Assembly: GCA_037176885.1 (NCBI GenBank)
Contig: JAWWNJ010000023.1
Span: 1,860,001-1,924,000 of the forward strand
Direction of reading: 5' to 3'
Source of the DNA: Favolaschia claudopus
Lineage: Eukaryota; Basidiomycota; Agaricomycetes; Agaricales; Mycenaceae
Length of the DNA stretch: 64,000 nt
Shown: positions 34,227 through 46,259 of the stretch, in pieces
Layout: every line of letters starts with the position of its first letter
Position numbering within the stretch: position 1 is the first letter of the stretch
The notes under the pieces: generated by a model
What the model was told of the DNA's origin: nothing
The model's database searches: none
Seen by the model: the letters and a program-made list of their open reading frames with translations, nothing else
Position numbers and translations under genes: made by a program

Positions 34227-34893
34227 GGGGACCCAGGACCGGTGTTTATGCCGCTGAAGGCCAGATCCGGGAGTCCGGACAAGATTTGGCCAAAATTTCG
34301 CCGGCTATCATCGCAGTCCGGACAAAAACGACCCTTAAGCCCGAAAACTCTGATCTAAAGGTCCGGACAAGCCACCGAAGGTTGGTGGACTGAAATCCTG
34401 GTCCGGACAATGGTGACGCCAGAGGATGGCGTCTGACCTGGGCCATCTCTGCACCAGGACAATGGCTGAACACCACAGCTGGACAATGTAATTTTGAACA
34501 AAAACCTCAACGCCTGGCTCACATTGCCAAAAGCGGGAATATAGTGGCATCGAGAGTTCGACCGAAATTAGTATAAAATGGCAAGCAGAACAGGGATCAG
34601 TCATCAGCGCACAGCTCCTGGGAGAAATAGCCGTTGGATTTTCACAAACGCAATTCGCGTACAAAAGCATCCAGGGGGAAAAAAATTAGGGATTTTGGTC
34701 AATTTTTAGTCAATTTTTGGATTTTTTGGACTCAGACCAGAGTCCGGACAAGAAAGTGCGAAATTCTGGGGGTCCGAGCCCCAGTCCGGACAAGAGTTTG
34801 GGAAGGCGCGAACGAGAAAGTCCGGACAAGATCTTGTGGAGGGGGATTTTCGGATCCGACCTCCGAAGGCAAAAACACCGGTCCTGGGGACCC
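34227..34893. mobile_element. Non-autonomous inverted-repeat element with GTCCGGACAA subrepeats
   Basis: The ends form imperfect inverted repeats of about 40 bp: CCCAGGACCGGTGTTT near 34232 and its complement near 34874-34888, continuing to GATCCGG and CGGATCC. Inside lie seven copies of GTCCGGACAA, at about 34273, 34316, 34361, 34401, 34742, 34784 and 34820, four near the left end and three near the right. Such subterminal repeats often bind a transposase. No ORF of transposase type is present and I could not fix a target-site duplication. Confidence 0.65.
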
Positions 34894-36493
34894 GCCCCGG
34901 AATGTCACGCCTGTCACAATTTCTTGTCACTGGTGCTCGAAAAGGGAATACTAGTACTTGGAATATTGATTTGAGGGTGGAAGTTCATATGCTCGCAAGT
35001 GTAGCATCAGACGAGTACAGAGCTCGCTATATTTATTTTCAAGCACGCATAGACTGTTCACGTCGATTTTACAAAATTTACGCCTCGTATGCCATCCGCG
35101 GCCATCCTGCGCTACTTTCCCGTTACTTTCCCGTCTGGTGACAAACGACAAGCGGATGATAGGCGATGGTAAGACTTCAGAAGCCCAAGATAAGACGCAG
35201 AGTCTGGAGGTTCCGGGCTGCGGCAAAAAAGGCTAGACCTCGTGCATTCTTCCCCGAAGGAATGGCCGATCTTTCGCGCATTTGAAGAGCAAGGCAGTGT
35301 CCAACCTGGATGAAAGCAGGGATAACTGTGAGGACACACTGTGATTTCAGTCAGAAGTCAGAGCGCTTGCGTGTGTACTTCATGATAGTGATACTGCCTC
35401 GTGTTCACAGCGCATCCGCAGAAAATTGGAACACCCTCGATGAAATTGCGTGCGTCGCCGGTCATCATCAAAGGAGATCAAGCAAGACATGAAGAAACCG
35501 ATAGCCACGACTTCGATGAATACTCGAGTACGTCCGTGGGCATACATGTCAGCAAAACAAGGCTAGTGCTGGCAGGTTCTAACAGTGTTACTGTGTTGAA
35601 GCATCAAATCGGTTCAGATGAGGGTGTTTTGTGCACTAAATCTTGTCTTGAATGGACCACGGAGGTTTTAAGACCATTGAAAACCACCTTGATTTGACAA
35701 AATATTTGTCGGCGTTCTCGGGGAGTGAAGATCTCCAAAACCTGTGAATATATGTGAATATTTGTCCAAGATAGTGAAGCACAGACAGTTTAGTACGACG
35801 TTATCAAACATTGGTGGAGTACACAGACCATAGGGCGGGGCGAGAGAAACGGTGTGAACAATGCCAGTTCCACTGGTAAATTTGTTCTTTTCGGGGCGTA
35901 ACGGGAGAAGCTTGATAGAGAGCAAAGGATAGACAGGTTCCTCCATTGAAGGCGGAGCAGCGACCACAGACTGGTAGGGTGTTGACCCACAAATTGGTAG
36001 GGTATTGATGCACTTGACAAAAGAACTTGACCAGAACAAACACAGAGAGCGAGGCATGGAGCATAGTTTTTTGAATCTTGGAGCGATCTTCTATGCAGGT
36101 AGCATTGTGGCAGTCTGACGTCGTCGGAGACAGTACACAGGATAGAGCGGCTCGCATATTTTGGCGTTGAGGGCCGAGACAGCCGTTGGGGTTGCGCGAA
36201 GATGCTCCGGTTGCTTGGTGTCTGGTTCTTCTACTGTTCAAACGTGCAAAGGCTACCCGACGATCCTCCCCGGAGTAATGAGCATGGCTACAGGCTCGCT
36301 TGAAATGAATAACAGCTATATACTCGAGCACGAAAGCCGATGATGAAAGTAGACGAAAGGATGGAACGCGTGGGCGTGATGTAGCACAGCCACAGTTGTA
36401 CCATGCGTCGCGAACTTTTCGAAGCTTGACACACACGATGCTCAACTTGGATAATAATACGATGATAATTCCAGCGCCAGAGAGAACTTGGAC
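34894..36493. other. Intergenic region, no clear gene
   Basis: Open frames on the minus strand at 35668-36057 and 35804-36871 lack ATG-to-stop support with splice sites and partly lie antisense to the arrestin gene. A small tandem duplication (CTGGTAGGGTGTTGA / TTGGTAGGGTATTGA) is seen at 35970-36010. Confidence 0.4.
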
Positions 36494-38199
36494 ATGGCCG
36501 ACTATGTTCACCGAATTGCTCAGGCTCTGGACTCGATGGACCCAACAATTTCGACACCCTTCGACGGTCCACCTCCGAGTTATGCTGCTAGCCGCCGCTC
36601 TTCTGGTGTTCCACCGCATCGTGTCTTCACAGAGCATCAGTTTCATCTCAGTTCTAGAGGTTCCAATTCCCCTTGGGCAACTCTCAACGTTCTCAGTCGC
36701 TCTCCAAATTCCACCCAGCTGCCTACATTCCTGGAGGGCGACAAAATCACTGGGTCTTTTATTTTGGACTTGGATCAACCTGAAAGCATCGCTTGCGTTA
36801 GGGCTGTCGTAAGTTTCGTGAGCCTGCTTTTCTCGAGAAAAATTCGATTTGCTTTGTTTCCGACATACCATCCTCCACGTTGGCTGGTAGAACGTTTACT
36901 GCTCTGGCATCACCTCGCATGATCATGATTTGCTCCCAGTTGACTCACGCATAACACAGGCCAAGGGTCAGGTCATTCCTGGTCCCGCAGAACGCGATGC
37001 GTTCACTTTTGTTGAGCTAACCTCCATTCTCTGGTCGAAGGACAACGGCAAACTCAGAGGTCACTACGAATGGCCGTTTTCGCTCGAGCTCCCTGTTTCT
37101 GTCACCCTCGCCGCCACAAATCATTTCCCCGCAGGAACGTACCGCCTCCCACAATCATTCTTTGAGCGACGCTTTCCAACAAGCGTCCAATACACCCTCG
37201 CGGTGCACATTGACAGAAGCAGATTTCGTGTCAACTCTAGGTGATTTTTTCTCCGCTATTTATGGGATAACTTGTCTCACTTTGCCGCGGCCTAGGGTGC
37301 AGACCAACTTCACATATGTTCCAGCCACTCGTCCCCCACCGCCCTCCCCCCTACGACAATTAGCTTACCAGCAAAACAGCCCCCTCCTCGGTCCAGAAGC
37401 GGACCCAGCCGGCTGGGAACAGCTTCCGCCTTTCGCCGTTCGAGGCACCATCTTCAACACACGGCAAGTACAAGCCACCTGCCACGTCCGTATATTCAAG
37501 CTTATACTCCCAAATACGTACTCATGATTCTTCCCAGCTCGCCCTCGCTAAACCCGTGCGTAGCTGGCCATCTCAATTTATCCTATACTTATTTTGACTG
37601 TATGTAGCTCTCCTACACCCGCGGCTCTCCCATCCCCTGCATCTTCGCTCTCACTTCACAAGACACGCAGGCCCTCGACCTGCTCTCATCCCCGCGCGCC
37701 GTCTCCGTCCACCTTCGCCGCCGCCTAAAACCCACCCTGCCCGCCTCTAAGCGTAACGGCATATTCGACGCCAACGCAGACCTGTCAGCCGATCTGGCAG
37801 AGACCATCGTCGCAGCATCGTGGTGGCCTGCGTCGTCGTCATTCCTAGGTGGAGGAACACGTCACACGCGCCAGTTGAACGGGGAAATTCAGCTCCCGCC
37901 GTCTCTGAAGACCAGTTGTCGAATGGCTCATTTCGCTGTCGAGGTAGGTCCCTACTCATGCGATTTTTTCATTACTAATATCTCTTCAGTACACCATTGA
38001 AGTCCTCCCCTTCAAAGCCACGGGCTTCACGCCCTTTCCCTCTCCTGCCCACAACACCCATACCAACATCAGCACCGAACCCCTCCTGAAACAAAGAGTC
38101 GAGATCGTGACAATGTTTCCAAGTGGGTGTGCCAGGCCGCGAGAGTATGCACCACCGCAGTATCGGATACAGCAGTACGAGGACCCAGAAACATCTTGA
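36494..38199 (+). CDS. Arrestin-like protein, copy 1
   Basis: ATG at 36494 (a second in-frame ATG lies at 36536), six exons, TGA 38197-38199. Conserved parts shared with the convergent gene at 38738-40440: PPPSYA, WATLNVLSRS, LPTFLEGDKITGSFILDL, GQVIPGP, YEWPFSLELP, YRLPQSFFER, VHIDRSRFRV, FTYVPATRP, RQLAYQQNSPLLGPEADPAGW, NGEIQLPPSLK and YTIEVLPFKATGF, ending with a PPQYR-containing tail. This is the arrestin-N-like fold in the form usual in Agaricomycetes. Fungal arrestin-like proteins act as adaptors that bring ubiquitin ligases to membrane transporters; specific function here is unknown. The convergent arrangement with its paralogue indicates local duplication and inversion. Confidence 0.8.
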
Positions 38200-38737
38200 C
38201 AGGGATAGGGTGGAGGGGGATGTGCTGTTGCGGGCATGCACGGAGCGAACTTGACCCAGAACTTGACCCAACACGATTTCATCCGACCGGCCCGATGGCA
38301 TCAGCATTCCTGGTTCGCCTTGGCTGCATGGTGCCCGGCGCCCGACTACGCTAGCGGGCCAGTGCCACATGGGTGCACGGATCTCGGTTCCGCGAGCCCC
38401 CAGCATCGTGCAAGTCGCGATAACAATGAACCGAGGCCAAGAGAAACCAGTTTAAATTAGCGAGTCTATGCTCTGTATGCATGTGGCGGAGCCATGCACA
38501 TACAGCTTTGTATTAGAATACATGACGATCGACGGACGGACTATTGAGTACACTAGATTTGTAGCATGTAGCACCAGGCACGGACCAGTAGTAATACGAT
38601 ACAACAGCAGGAGGGAGAGAAGGAGAGCAGAGTCCAGATACCAAGTAATCCTGAGTAGCCTTGAGAATAAATAAATTAAGGATGGTGGGTTTCGATTAGC
38701 GATAGATAGCGTGAGCAGAACGAATGGGCCAGATGAA

Positions 38738-40440
38738 CTAGATGTATCCGCGGGCAGGAGGAATGAACATATTGTCGCCGATTTCGGGTTCGTATCTCGG
38801 AGGACTGTAGATTCGAGGTTTGGGACCCTGTGTATCGTATGAATGCGGTGAGAGAAGCGCCGCAATGAATGAATGCATGCATGCCTTGGGGAAGATCGTA
38901 GCAATCTCAATGTCCTGCTTCAGTAGCGTCGGTGGTGACGTATGCGCTGCGAAGCCGGTGACCTGGAAAGGTAGCATCACGACGGAGTACTACAGAAAAA
39001 CGCAAGTCAGAAAAAAAAAGCCCCCAAATAACAAGGGCAACTCAACGACAATGCTAAAATGGGAGATATTCGAGGAAGGCTTCAGGCTTTTTGAAAGATG
39101 AATCTCTCCGTCAAACCGGGAGCTGCCGGGACCTCGGCCGTCATCGACGGGCCACCAAACTGCTCGAGTTACTTCAACGACGAAGTCCGGCGGGGGTTCC
39201 ACAGATATGCTTCGCACAGAGTACTCTGCAACGTTGGAGGCTTGGGTGTAGGTGATCTGGCGCTGCAGACACATATTGGTTGTAGTAGGTGTACAAACGA
39301 GGCTCAGCGCTTGAGCATCGTTGGATGAATAAATTAGGGAAAGGGGAATTACGCTTCCTCGAGTATATGATAACTAGATAGAGATATAAGTCCTCATCGA
39401 GCAAAATATTTGGGATGGCATACTGACGGGTTTGGCTAATGAAAGCTATCTCCCACCGTTCATTAGAATACACACAAGTGAGGGAATGCGAACGGTGCTA
39501 GGACGTACCACACATTTTATTTCCACGCGCCGGGCGTTAAAAACGGTGCCCGTTACCCAGGCAGGCCGAAGTGTGTGCCAGCCTTCTGGGTCCAAGTCCG
39601 GGCCAGGTATGGGTCCATTTTGCCGGTACGCAAGCTGCCGGCCCCGCGAAGGAGATTCAGGCCTAATGGCCGGAACATAAGCAAACATCGTCTGCAGGCT
39701 GTGTGAGACCGAAGAATCAGTAACATGCACTTGGAGGGACGTTCCAATATCCATACAAAAAACGTACTTGTTATCCACCCGAAACGCACTCCGTGCGATG
39801 TGGACGCAGAGTTCATAAATTACACTTGCGCGCACAGTCCGCTCTAGGAAAGACTGGGGCATGTGGTAGCTTCGCACATCACCGTTTTTTCCGGCTGGGT
39901 CGGGCAAGACAACTTCTTTGGGCAAAGATATCGCAAATGGCCAATGATAATCTCCAGAAAATTTGCCGTTAAATTGAGACCCAGAGGCTATATCTCGGGG
40001 ATCCGCCATGCCCTTGAGCCAAAGAGGGGTCGAAACATCGAGAAAACAAGCGCGATCCCGATGAGAGGGCCCAGTAACAATGTGTCCGCGAACCTGGGAA
40101 AATTACGAGTAAATAACGTGTAGACTTTTCTTCCATCCACTATGCTCACCAAGATGCTGACGCCGAGTATCTTTTCACTGTTGGACAGATCCAGAGTAAC
40201 TGAACCGGTGATTCTCTCTCCCTCAAGAAACGTGGGCATGCTCGTCGACGAACGGGCACTACTCTTGAGCCTGAGCGTCGCCCATGGCTTCTTTTTCTTG
40301 TCTTTGAGCTCGAAAGTATGCTCTGTTAATTCCCGAACAGCACCAGCCGTCGACGGTCGGTCGCGAGCAGAGTAGGCCGGCAAAGATGTGACAGACTGGG
40401 AGACAGAAAATGTACCGCCGTAGAGTGGGGGAAAGGACAT
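38738..40440 (-). CDS. Arrestin-like protein, copy 2
   Basis: ATG 40440 to stop 38738. Reads SLPAYSARDRPS, KKPWATLRLKSS, MPTFLEGERITGSVTLDLS, an intron (GTGAGC...CCCAG), VRGHIVTGPSHRD, YHWPFAISLPKEV, YHMPQSFLER, VHIARSAFRVDNK, FAYVPAIRPESPSRGRQLAYRQNGP, DLDPEGWHTL, then shorter exons (SLAKP; WWPVDDGRG; FDGEIHLSKSLKPS) and a final exon YSVVMLPFQVTGFAAH...PPRYEPEIGDNM. The order matches copy 1 along its length, at roughly 40 percent by eye. Exon joins in 39000-39480 are less certain. The 540-bp gap between the two stops shows no other gene. Confidence 0.78.
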
Positions 40441-43234
40441 GGGAGCCCGTCAAAGGACACAGACGGCATGCAGGCTCATAAGCACGGACACAGATGTCTG
40501 CCTAGACGCGCTGATCTTTTTATTAGTTCTTGAAGGAGAAGAGAAGCCGCAGAAGCGAAAGACACCGGTTAAGAGATGACTACATACGGCCCATCTTGTC
40601 TTGTTTGCTGCCCTCCCGATCTCAGTTCACAGTCCTTATCTGGCCTCGGTGGCTTCTTCTCTTGTCCTTTTTCACCTCGCTTTTATTCTCTACTAACCTC
40701 TACCCTTGTTTACCTCGTCCACGCATCTTTTAGAAGCCCGTTTTGCACCCGCCGCCGGCGGCAAGGTTCTATAACTGTAAGTTACCGTCTGCCAGCCTCC
40801 CCGTCTCATAATCTCGCAGCAAAAACAAAACTTACGGTGTGGTTCATACGGCCAGGATGCTCTCCTCGTTGCCTTGTACTGTCTGAACATAAAAAAGAAT
40901 TCGGCCTGCTTGCATCGAGCCTGCATAGTACCATACGTCGCAGCGAACCACAGCCCCTAGTCTGATCTTTGGAAACAGCCTCGACGATCTCGATGACCTC
41001 GATCTCCACTGTCCGAATGGGGTGGATGTCTTCGGGGCCTGAAGGACTCTTACACGCTTTGTCTGGAAAACAACAAGTTTCTTGTTCGTGCCAATTTCCG
41101 TCGAGTCTTCCAGCGGGATCGATGAATTCAAGATCCCTTCCCCACCCACTTCCGGCTGCTTACAGTTGCCTGTTCTGCTCGCCATGCGCTTTCCCGCATT
41201 CCGAAGATGCCGACGGATCTAGCTGCATATTATCGGTCTCAATCTGAGCTTCTTGGCTTCTGCTTGACTGGCTTTGACCGGTCATCATGGCGCTTGCAAA
41301 TACATAGTACGGGCGTGTCCGTATCGTCACTGGTTACCCCCGCGCGACAAAAATACTCGGCCCCGAGAGGAAAGTCTATGGGTCCCATTGCCAATGGTTC
41401 ATCTTCAAAATTTTGCGGCAACTCGCATTCTGTGGGTGCCCAGCGAACTCGAAGCCCGGACACGATGCACGGAAAACAGTCAGGATGTGCCAGGACCCCA
41501 TCTATCCATCTTCAGCTCGAATAGAACGGCGTCCGCTCGGCAAATGATTTTTCACGGCGATGTTCCCTCCCATCAAGACGAATTTCAAATTTCGCAAATT
41601 CTAGCTAGTTCCGAACACTGTTCATCAACAGTTCCGAGGGATTCAATGACAAGAATTCACCAAGGATCAACGCCGTCTACAATGCTTCTCCGCTTATATT
41701 TACGTCTGGCAGCGCTAAGAGCACGAGCAGCCGATTTCAAGACGGCCCTTCAACTCTGGTGCAACCAAGGACTCCGAGTCGACAGGCTCCATGACTTGCG
41801 CTCTGAGGTCGAAACTGGTGTTCGACATGATCTACGAGTAAAATAGAGTGGTCGAATTCTTCTGGCATTCAAGCTTGCCGAAGTGGTTATAAACGCAGCC
41901 GATCCAAAGAGCTTTCAAATCCAACCTTGTATCGAAGTCAACGCAGTGCTCTAACTCCGACCACGGGTACAAACTCCGTCTTCCTCTTACAGAACATTTT
42001 CCCAGCGTGTCGTTGTTGAATTCCCGAGTCTTAGGAATTGCCGAAGAATAAGATCTCTCCGCTGGTTATTTATCTTTTCCATGGGACACCTTGACAGCAG
42101 CTGGATGTGGTACTGACAAACAACCGAGCAATATTCCAGACACAGTCCCTCTCTTGCAATGGAGGGAATCTCAGCTCGCGGCAATTCTCAAATAACATCT
42201 ATTCTCAGTTCGAACCAGAATACGAAGTCAAAATCGGGTGTAACCTTCTCTGGCTCGGGATTCCATACAATCGCAAGACAAGACGATACACCGACAATAG
42301 AATACACATATGGAAGCCGAGTCTAAACCTGTTACCTCTCGAACTTCCCTTGGGCACTGGGCTGCTCACGGGCCGGAATTGGGGCTGTATCTGCCGACAC
42401 GAACATCTAAAACGCGATATATTCCCTTCGTTTTGGTATAGTCCGGGCCTCAATCAACCCTCTATCACCTCAAGTTACACCTTGCGGCTGGCAAACCAAA
42501 TGCCGAGAACTATTGTGAGCAATTGTCTTTTGTGTGCAAGACTTAGTCCTATATTGTCCCCTCCTTCGATAACTGATACATCTCCGTGACTCGGGACTAA
42601 TCTGGCGGACGCCAGAAACCAACGCAACCCAACTCGAAGCTACAATTGCACGATTCATATAAATGGGTGCCGCATCGAACTTCTTCGATTTCTGTTTATC
42701 ATATACCCTGAACTCGTATCAAAATCCGCCGTGTATTCGAAGCTGGAATACCTAATTTCAAGCTCAGCTTTCAATTTGTCCTTCCTCTATTGTTTAGGTT
42801 GCTCAATGTTCACTGCAGGAGCTCAATCCAAAGAGCACAATTGAATCTATGTTGTGCGCGGGGCGACCTAGTATGTAAACTTCTCTGCTGATGAAATCAT
42901 TGAAATGTACCTCCTTCTATTTTTTTATCAACTCCAGTAGTATTGATGACTCGGGGGACCACTGCAACAGGTTTGAGTGCTCCGTCAGAGGGACCATTGT
43001 GATTGAACTTCACTCAGTAACTAGCTAAGTTTATGTGTCAGTGTTTTTTTACTACGATCCTGGTTTCGGCGTGCATTGATGATAGAACGACAACGAGAGA
43101 CGCGTCGAGCGCGTGCCAGCACGTGATCGTGTTTATTGCCGTTGGCAAACAATCTGCAACAGCCTCCTCCGAAGCCGTTCCGTCGCCCACACGCCGGATA
43201 ACCCGAATTTCCTGGCTCTTCTCTGTCTTCAACC
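40441..43234. other. Spacer with possible unresolved exons
   Basis: A minus-strand series of coding-looking pieces lies at about 40800-41834: an ATG-led stretch MSNTSFDLRAQVMEPVDSE near 41834, FEDEPLAMGPIDFPLGAEY near 41400, an acidic/Gln stretch QEAQIETDNMQLDPS near 41230 and VEIEVIEIVEAVSKDQTRG near 41000. I could not join them into one frame, so this is at best a weak hypothetical gene. 41850-43234 shows nothing I can support. Confidence 0.3.
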
Positions 43235-44982
43235 ATGTCTGGCGGGCTTCTCCGGGCGCTGGACAACCTCAAAGACCAAGCCAAGGACGCTGTATGGGCT
43301 CTCTCATCCTGTCTCTGCCAGCAATCCGCCAAAGTCAAAATCAACGGTCGAACTTGTGCGTCTTGTCGCTGCTTTACACTCGTTCCAACACTCTGACGCA
43401 AGAATTCCTGGTCTTGTTCGGGAACAGTCAAAATCAATAAAGTCCTGGGAGAAGGAGGTTTCTCGTTCGTCTACTTGGCGCAGGATGAGCATAGCGGAGT
43501 GTGTTTTTGCGTTAATTTCGAGGTTGTGGGATAGGTTGAATCGTTTTCGGTTCTAGCGACAATTTGCGTTGAAGAAGATACGGTGTCCTACAGGCGCGGA
43601 GGGGGTGAAGGAGGCAATGCGGGAGGTCGAAGCTATGCGGAGGTTTAGGTGTGTTGTCCCTGTCGGTGTGAATTTGTTGTGTGCGCTGACGCGCTTGCAA
43701 CAGGCATCCAAATATCATTCGCATTTTGGTAATCCCGCTTCAAGCCTGTGGGGTGTAAAATTCTGACGACGTGTGTGCAAAATCTAGGACTCCGCTGTCG
43801 TGCAGGATCCCGACGGTGATGGCAAAATTGTGTATCTCTTCCTACCATTGTACAAGGTTGGTACTCTTCCTTCCGCTCTGCGCAACGTGGCTCTCGCATG
43901 CTCAACGGGTGTGGTATGTAGCGAGGCAACATACAGGACGCCATCAATGCAAACGTCGTGAATGGCACGCATTTCCCCGAACAAGAAATGGTCCGTCTGT
44001 TCAAAGGCACCTGTGAGGCCGTGCGCGCTATGCACACCTACCGTGCCCCCATCGGTGCAACATTACCCAACGGTTCCGCCGGCGCCGGCTCGTCCTCTTC
44101 TGCTGGTGCTGCAAGAAACCAGAAACCGCCACAGCACCACGATGACGATGAGGACGACGACGAGCGGTTCCCCCAACCGGAAGGCGACGGGGAGGGTGGG
44201 TATTCGTATGAGAGTGCGTCTGTGCCTTTGGTGACGCGGAAACGCGTCGAGGAGGGGGATAGTGTGTTTCCCGGTGATGAGGAGCTTGGGAGGATACAGG
44301 CTCAAGCGCAACACACCGGTGCGACGGAGCTGGTCCCCTATGCGCATCGAGATTTGAAGCCTGGGTGCGTCTATTTTTTATTCTCTTTCCTTGGGTATAA
44401 GTACTGAGTAAGAATACAGAAATATTATGATAGCTGACGATGGGGCTCCCATTCTCATGGATTTTGGTAGTACCATTAAGGCGAGAGTGGAAATTGCCAA
44501 CCGGTCACAGGCGTTGGTGCAGCAAGATATTGCGGCTGAGCAAAGCACGATGGCATACCGCGCTCCAGAGCTGTACGACGTCAAAACCGACACCACTCTG
44601 GACGAGAAGGTGGACATATGGGTGCGCCTCTCATTATCCTTCCGCGATATGCCGCTCACCTTACGCGGTTTCTAGTCGCTGGGATGCACCTTGTTCGCCA
44701 TGGCATACTCGCACTCTCCTTTCGAGAATACTCAAATAACGGAGCAAGGAGGGAGTATCGCTATGGCTGTTATGAACGCGCAGTACAAGCACCCAGCTAA
44801 TTCCGCGTATTCCCAAGGGTTTAAGGATTTGGTGGATAGTACGCTCAAGGCTGATCCAAAAGACCGGCCTGATATACACAAAGTGAGTCTGCACTTCATC
44901 TGTCTGTTGCTGCAAATCGACATGTCGTCTTCTTCTGCAGGTAATAGAAATGACGGACCGAGTATTGCAGTCTCTTGCATGA
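43235..44982 (+). CDS. ENV7: Ser/Thr protein kinase, Env7/STK16 (NAK) family
   Basis: ATG 43235 (MSGGLLRALDNLKDQAKDA), about eight introns, TGA 44980-44982. Kinase landmarks in order: GEGGFSFVYLAQD glycine loop, the catalytic lysine in ALKKIRCPTGAEGVKEAMREVE, DPDGDGKIVYLFLPLYK, HFPEQEMVRLFKGTCEAVRAMH, HRDLKPGNIMI, LMDFGST, AYRAPELYDV, DEKVDIW, SLGCTLFAMAYSHSPFE and KADPKDRPDI. This is the layout of STK16/MPSK1, yeast Env7 and fission yeast Ppk13, palmitoylated kinases on vacuolar/Golgi membranes that affect vacuole fusion; the Cys used for palmitoylation is not obvious here. A disordered insert of about 90 residues with an acidic run lies before the HRD motif. All catalytic residues are present. 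Confidence 0.88.
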
Positions 44983-45063
44983 GCCTGCTCGGACTTTCAA
45001 ATTTATCTTATGCTCGCTTTCGCGCTATTTATCGGACAGTGTGGAATTATAATTACTCGAGGG

Positions 45064-46144
45064 TCAATCGAATATCTGTAACGGCTTATGTCTCTCGCTC
45101 CCTTTCTTGTCTCCCTTCTGCTGCCGCTTCCCTCTCTCGTCCTGCCATTTCCCCCCTTTCTCTTTCTCCCCACCGCCTTGCTTCAGACCCTTCTTTTTCC
45201 CGTTGCCTTTACCCCGTCCACCGGGCAATTCGTGCGACGCAGCTTTGGCTGCAAGCTTGCCTTGTCGTTCGAGACGGTCGTTGCGAGGTGATCGCCCTGC
45301 TTTGCCTGGTCTTGTGGCAGGACGAGGTGCTGGGGCTGGTGCTGGTTCGGCCGTACCGTCCTCCATTCGCTGTTTTTTCGTAGGTGGCGGCGCCGCGCCG
45401 TCTCCTGCAGCTTTTTTGGCTTTACGTTTTATTTGCGCTTCGCGTTTCTTGGCGCGTCTGGCGAGCACTTTCGTCTTGTGCTAGTGTTTTGAGGTCAATG
45501 CATATTCTCCACAGCGAAATGAATCAAGAAAGTAATACTCACCTCTTCGCGTTTTTGATTTCGTTTCGAGAGCGTCGCTTCCGCTTCATCCTTTTTCTCT
45601 TGTTCCTGTTCTGCTCTAAGTTTAACTACATTCCATGCCTTGCTATCTGGCTCGGCCTCGCTCGACTTGGCGAGCTCTGCAAATTGACGATGCCGCCGCT
45701 GGTGCGCCTGTGGAGGATGAGATCAATGAATTTAGTTTGTTATGGAATAGCACGCGCCTTCGATGCGCGATGTTGTTCCAATACTTCGTCGTTTTTTAGC
45801 AGTCTCCCGGGGCATGCAATACAGGCTTTCACATCGGGGTCGAGAGAGACGACATATATTGGGTCTCGAAGAGCTTCTTCCACAGATATCGGCGGTTCGT
45901 TTACGTCTTCATCTTCGTCGTCCGAGCTGCCCTCATCCTCGTCTGCTTCATCGTCGTCTACAGCAGCTCCTTCCTCCTCGTCACCCTCTTCATTGTCGGA
46001 CTCATTGTCTGAAGCGTCTGAGTCTGAAGCAGACTCGTCGGAGTCGGTGTCATTTAATCCAAGAATTTCCTTCTCGTCCTCGTTGAGCCCGAGTGCCTCC
46101 TGTTCTTCCTGTTTTCGTTGGCGTTTCGCTACGCGTTTGAACAT
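45064..46144 (-). CDS. Nucleolar-type acidic/basic protein
   Basis: ATG 46144 (MFKRVAKRQRKQEEQEALGL), three exons, stop at 45064. Exon 1 has a long acidic Ser/Asp/Glu tract, then DPIYVVSLDPDVKACIACPGRLLKN with a CxxC-like pair; exon 2 reads HQRRHRQFAELAKSS and AWNVVKLRAEQEQEKKDEAE; exon 3 is Lys/Arg-rich with Gly-rich KGNGKKKG stretches. The composition (acidic tract, coiled coil, basic tail) is typical of nucleolar ribosome-biogenesis proteins, but I cannot name an orthologue. It is divergently paired with the RNB exonuclease gene, sharing a promoter region of 115 bp. Confidence 0.7.
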
Positions 46145-46259
46145 TTTTCGTGGTGTATGGTCGAGTTAGGTGATCCCCATCAACAGTAGTCCAGCTTGCC
46201 CGGACCGGAGAAAGGTTTCTTCGCGAGTTTTTGAAGCTTGCTTTACGCTTGCTCATTGT
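46145..46259. promoter_or_regulatory. Compact bidirectional promoter
   Basis: Only 115 bp separate the start codons of the nucleolar-type protein (minus) and the mitochondrial exoribonuclease (plus). Any promoter elements and both 5' UTRs must share this space, so joint regulation is likely. No TATA box is evident. Confidence 0.5.

Noticed and set aside
35804..36871. Minus-strand open frame of 355 codons
   Set aside because: Its first part is antisense to the conserved arrestin exon and the rest has no motif or splice support.
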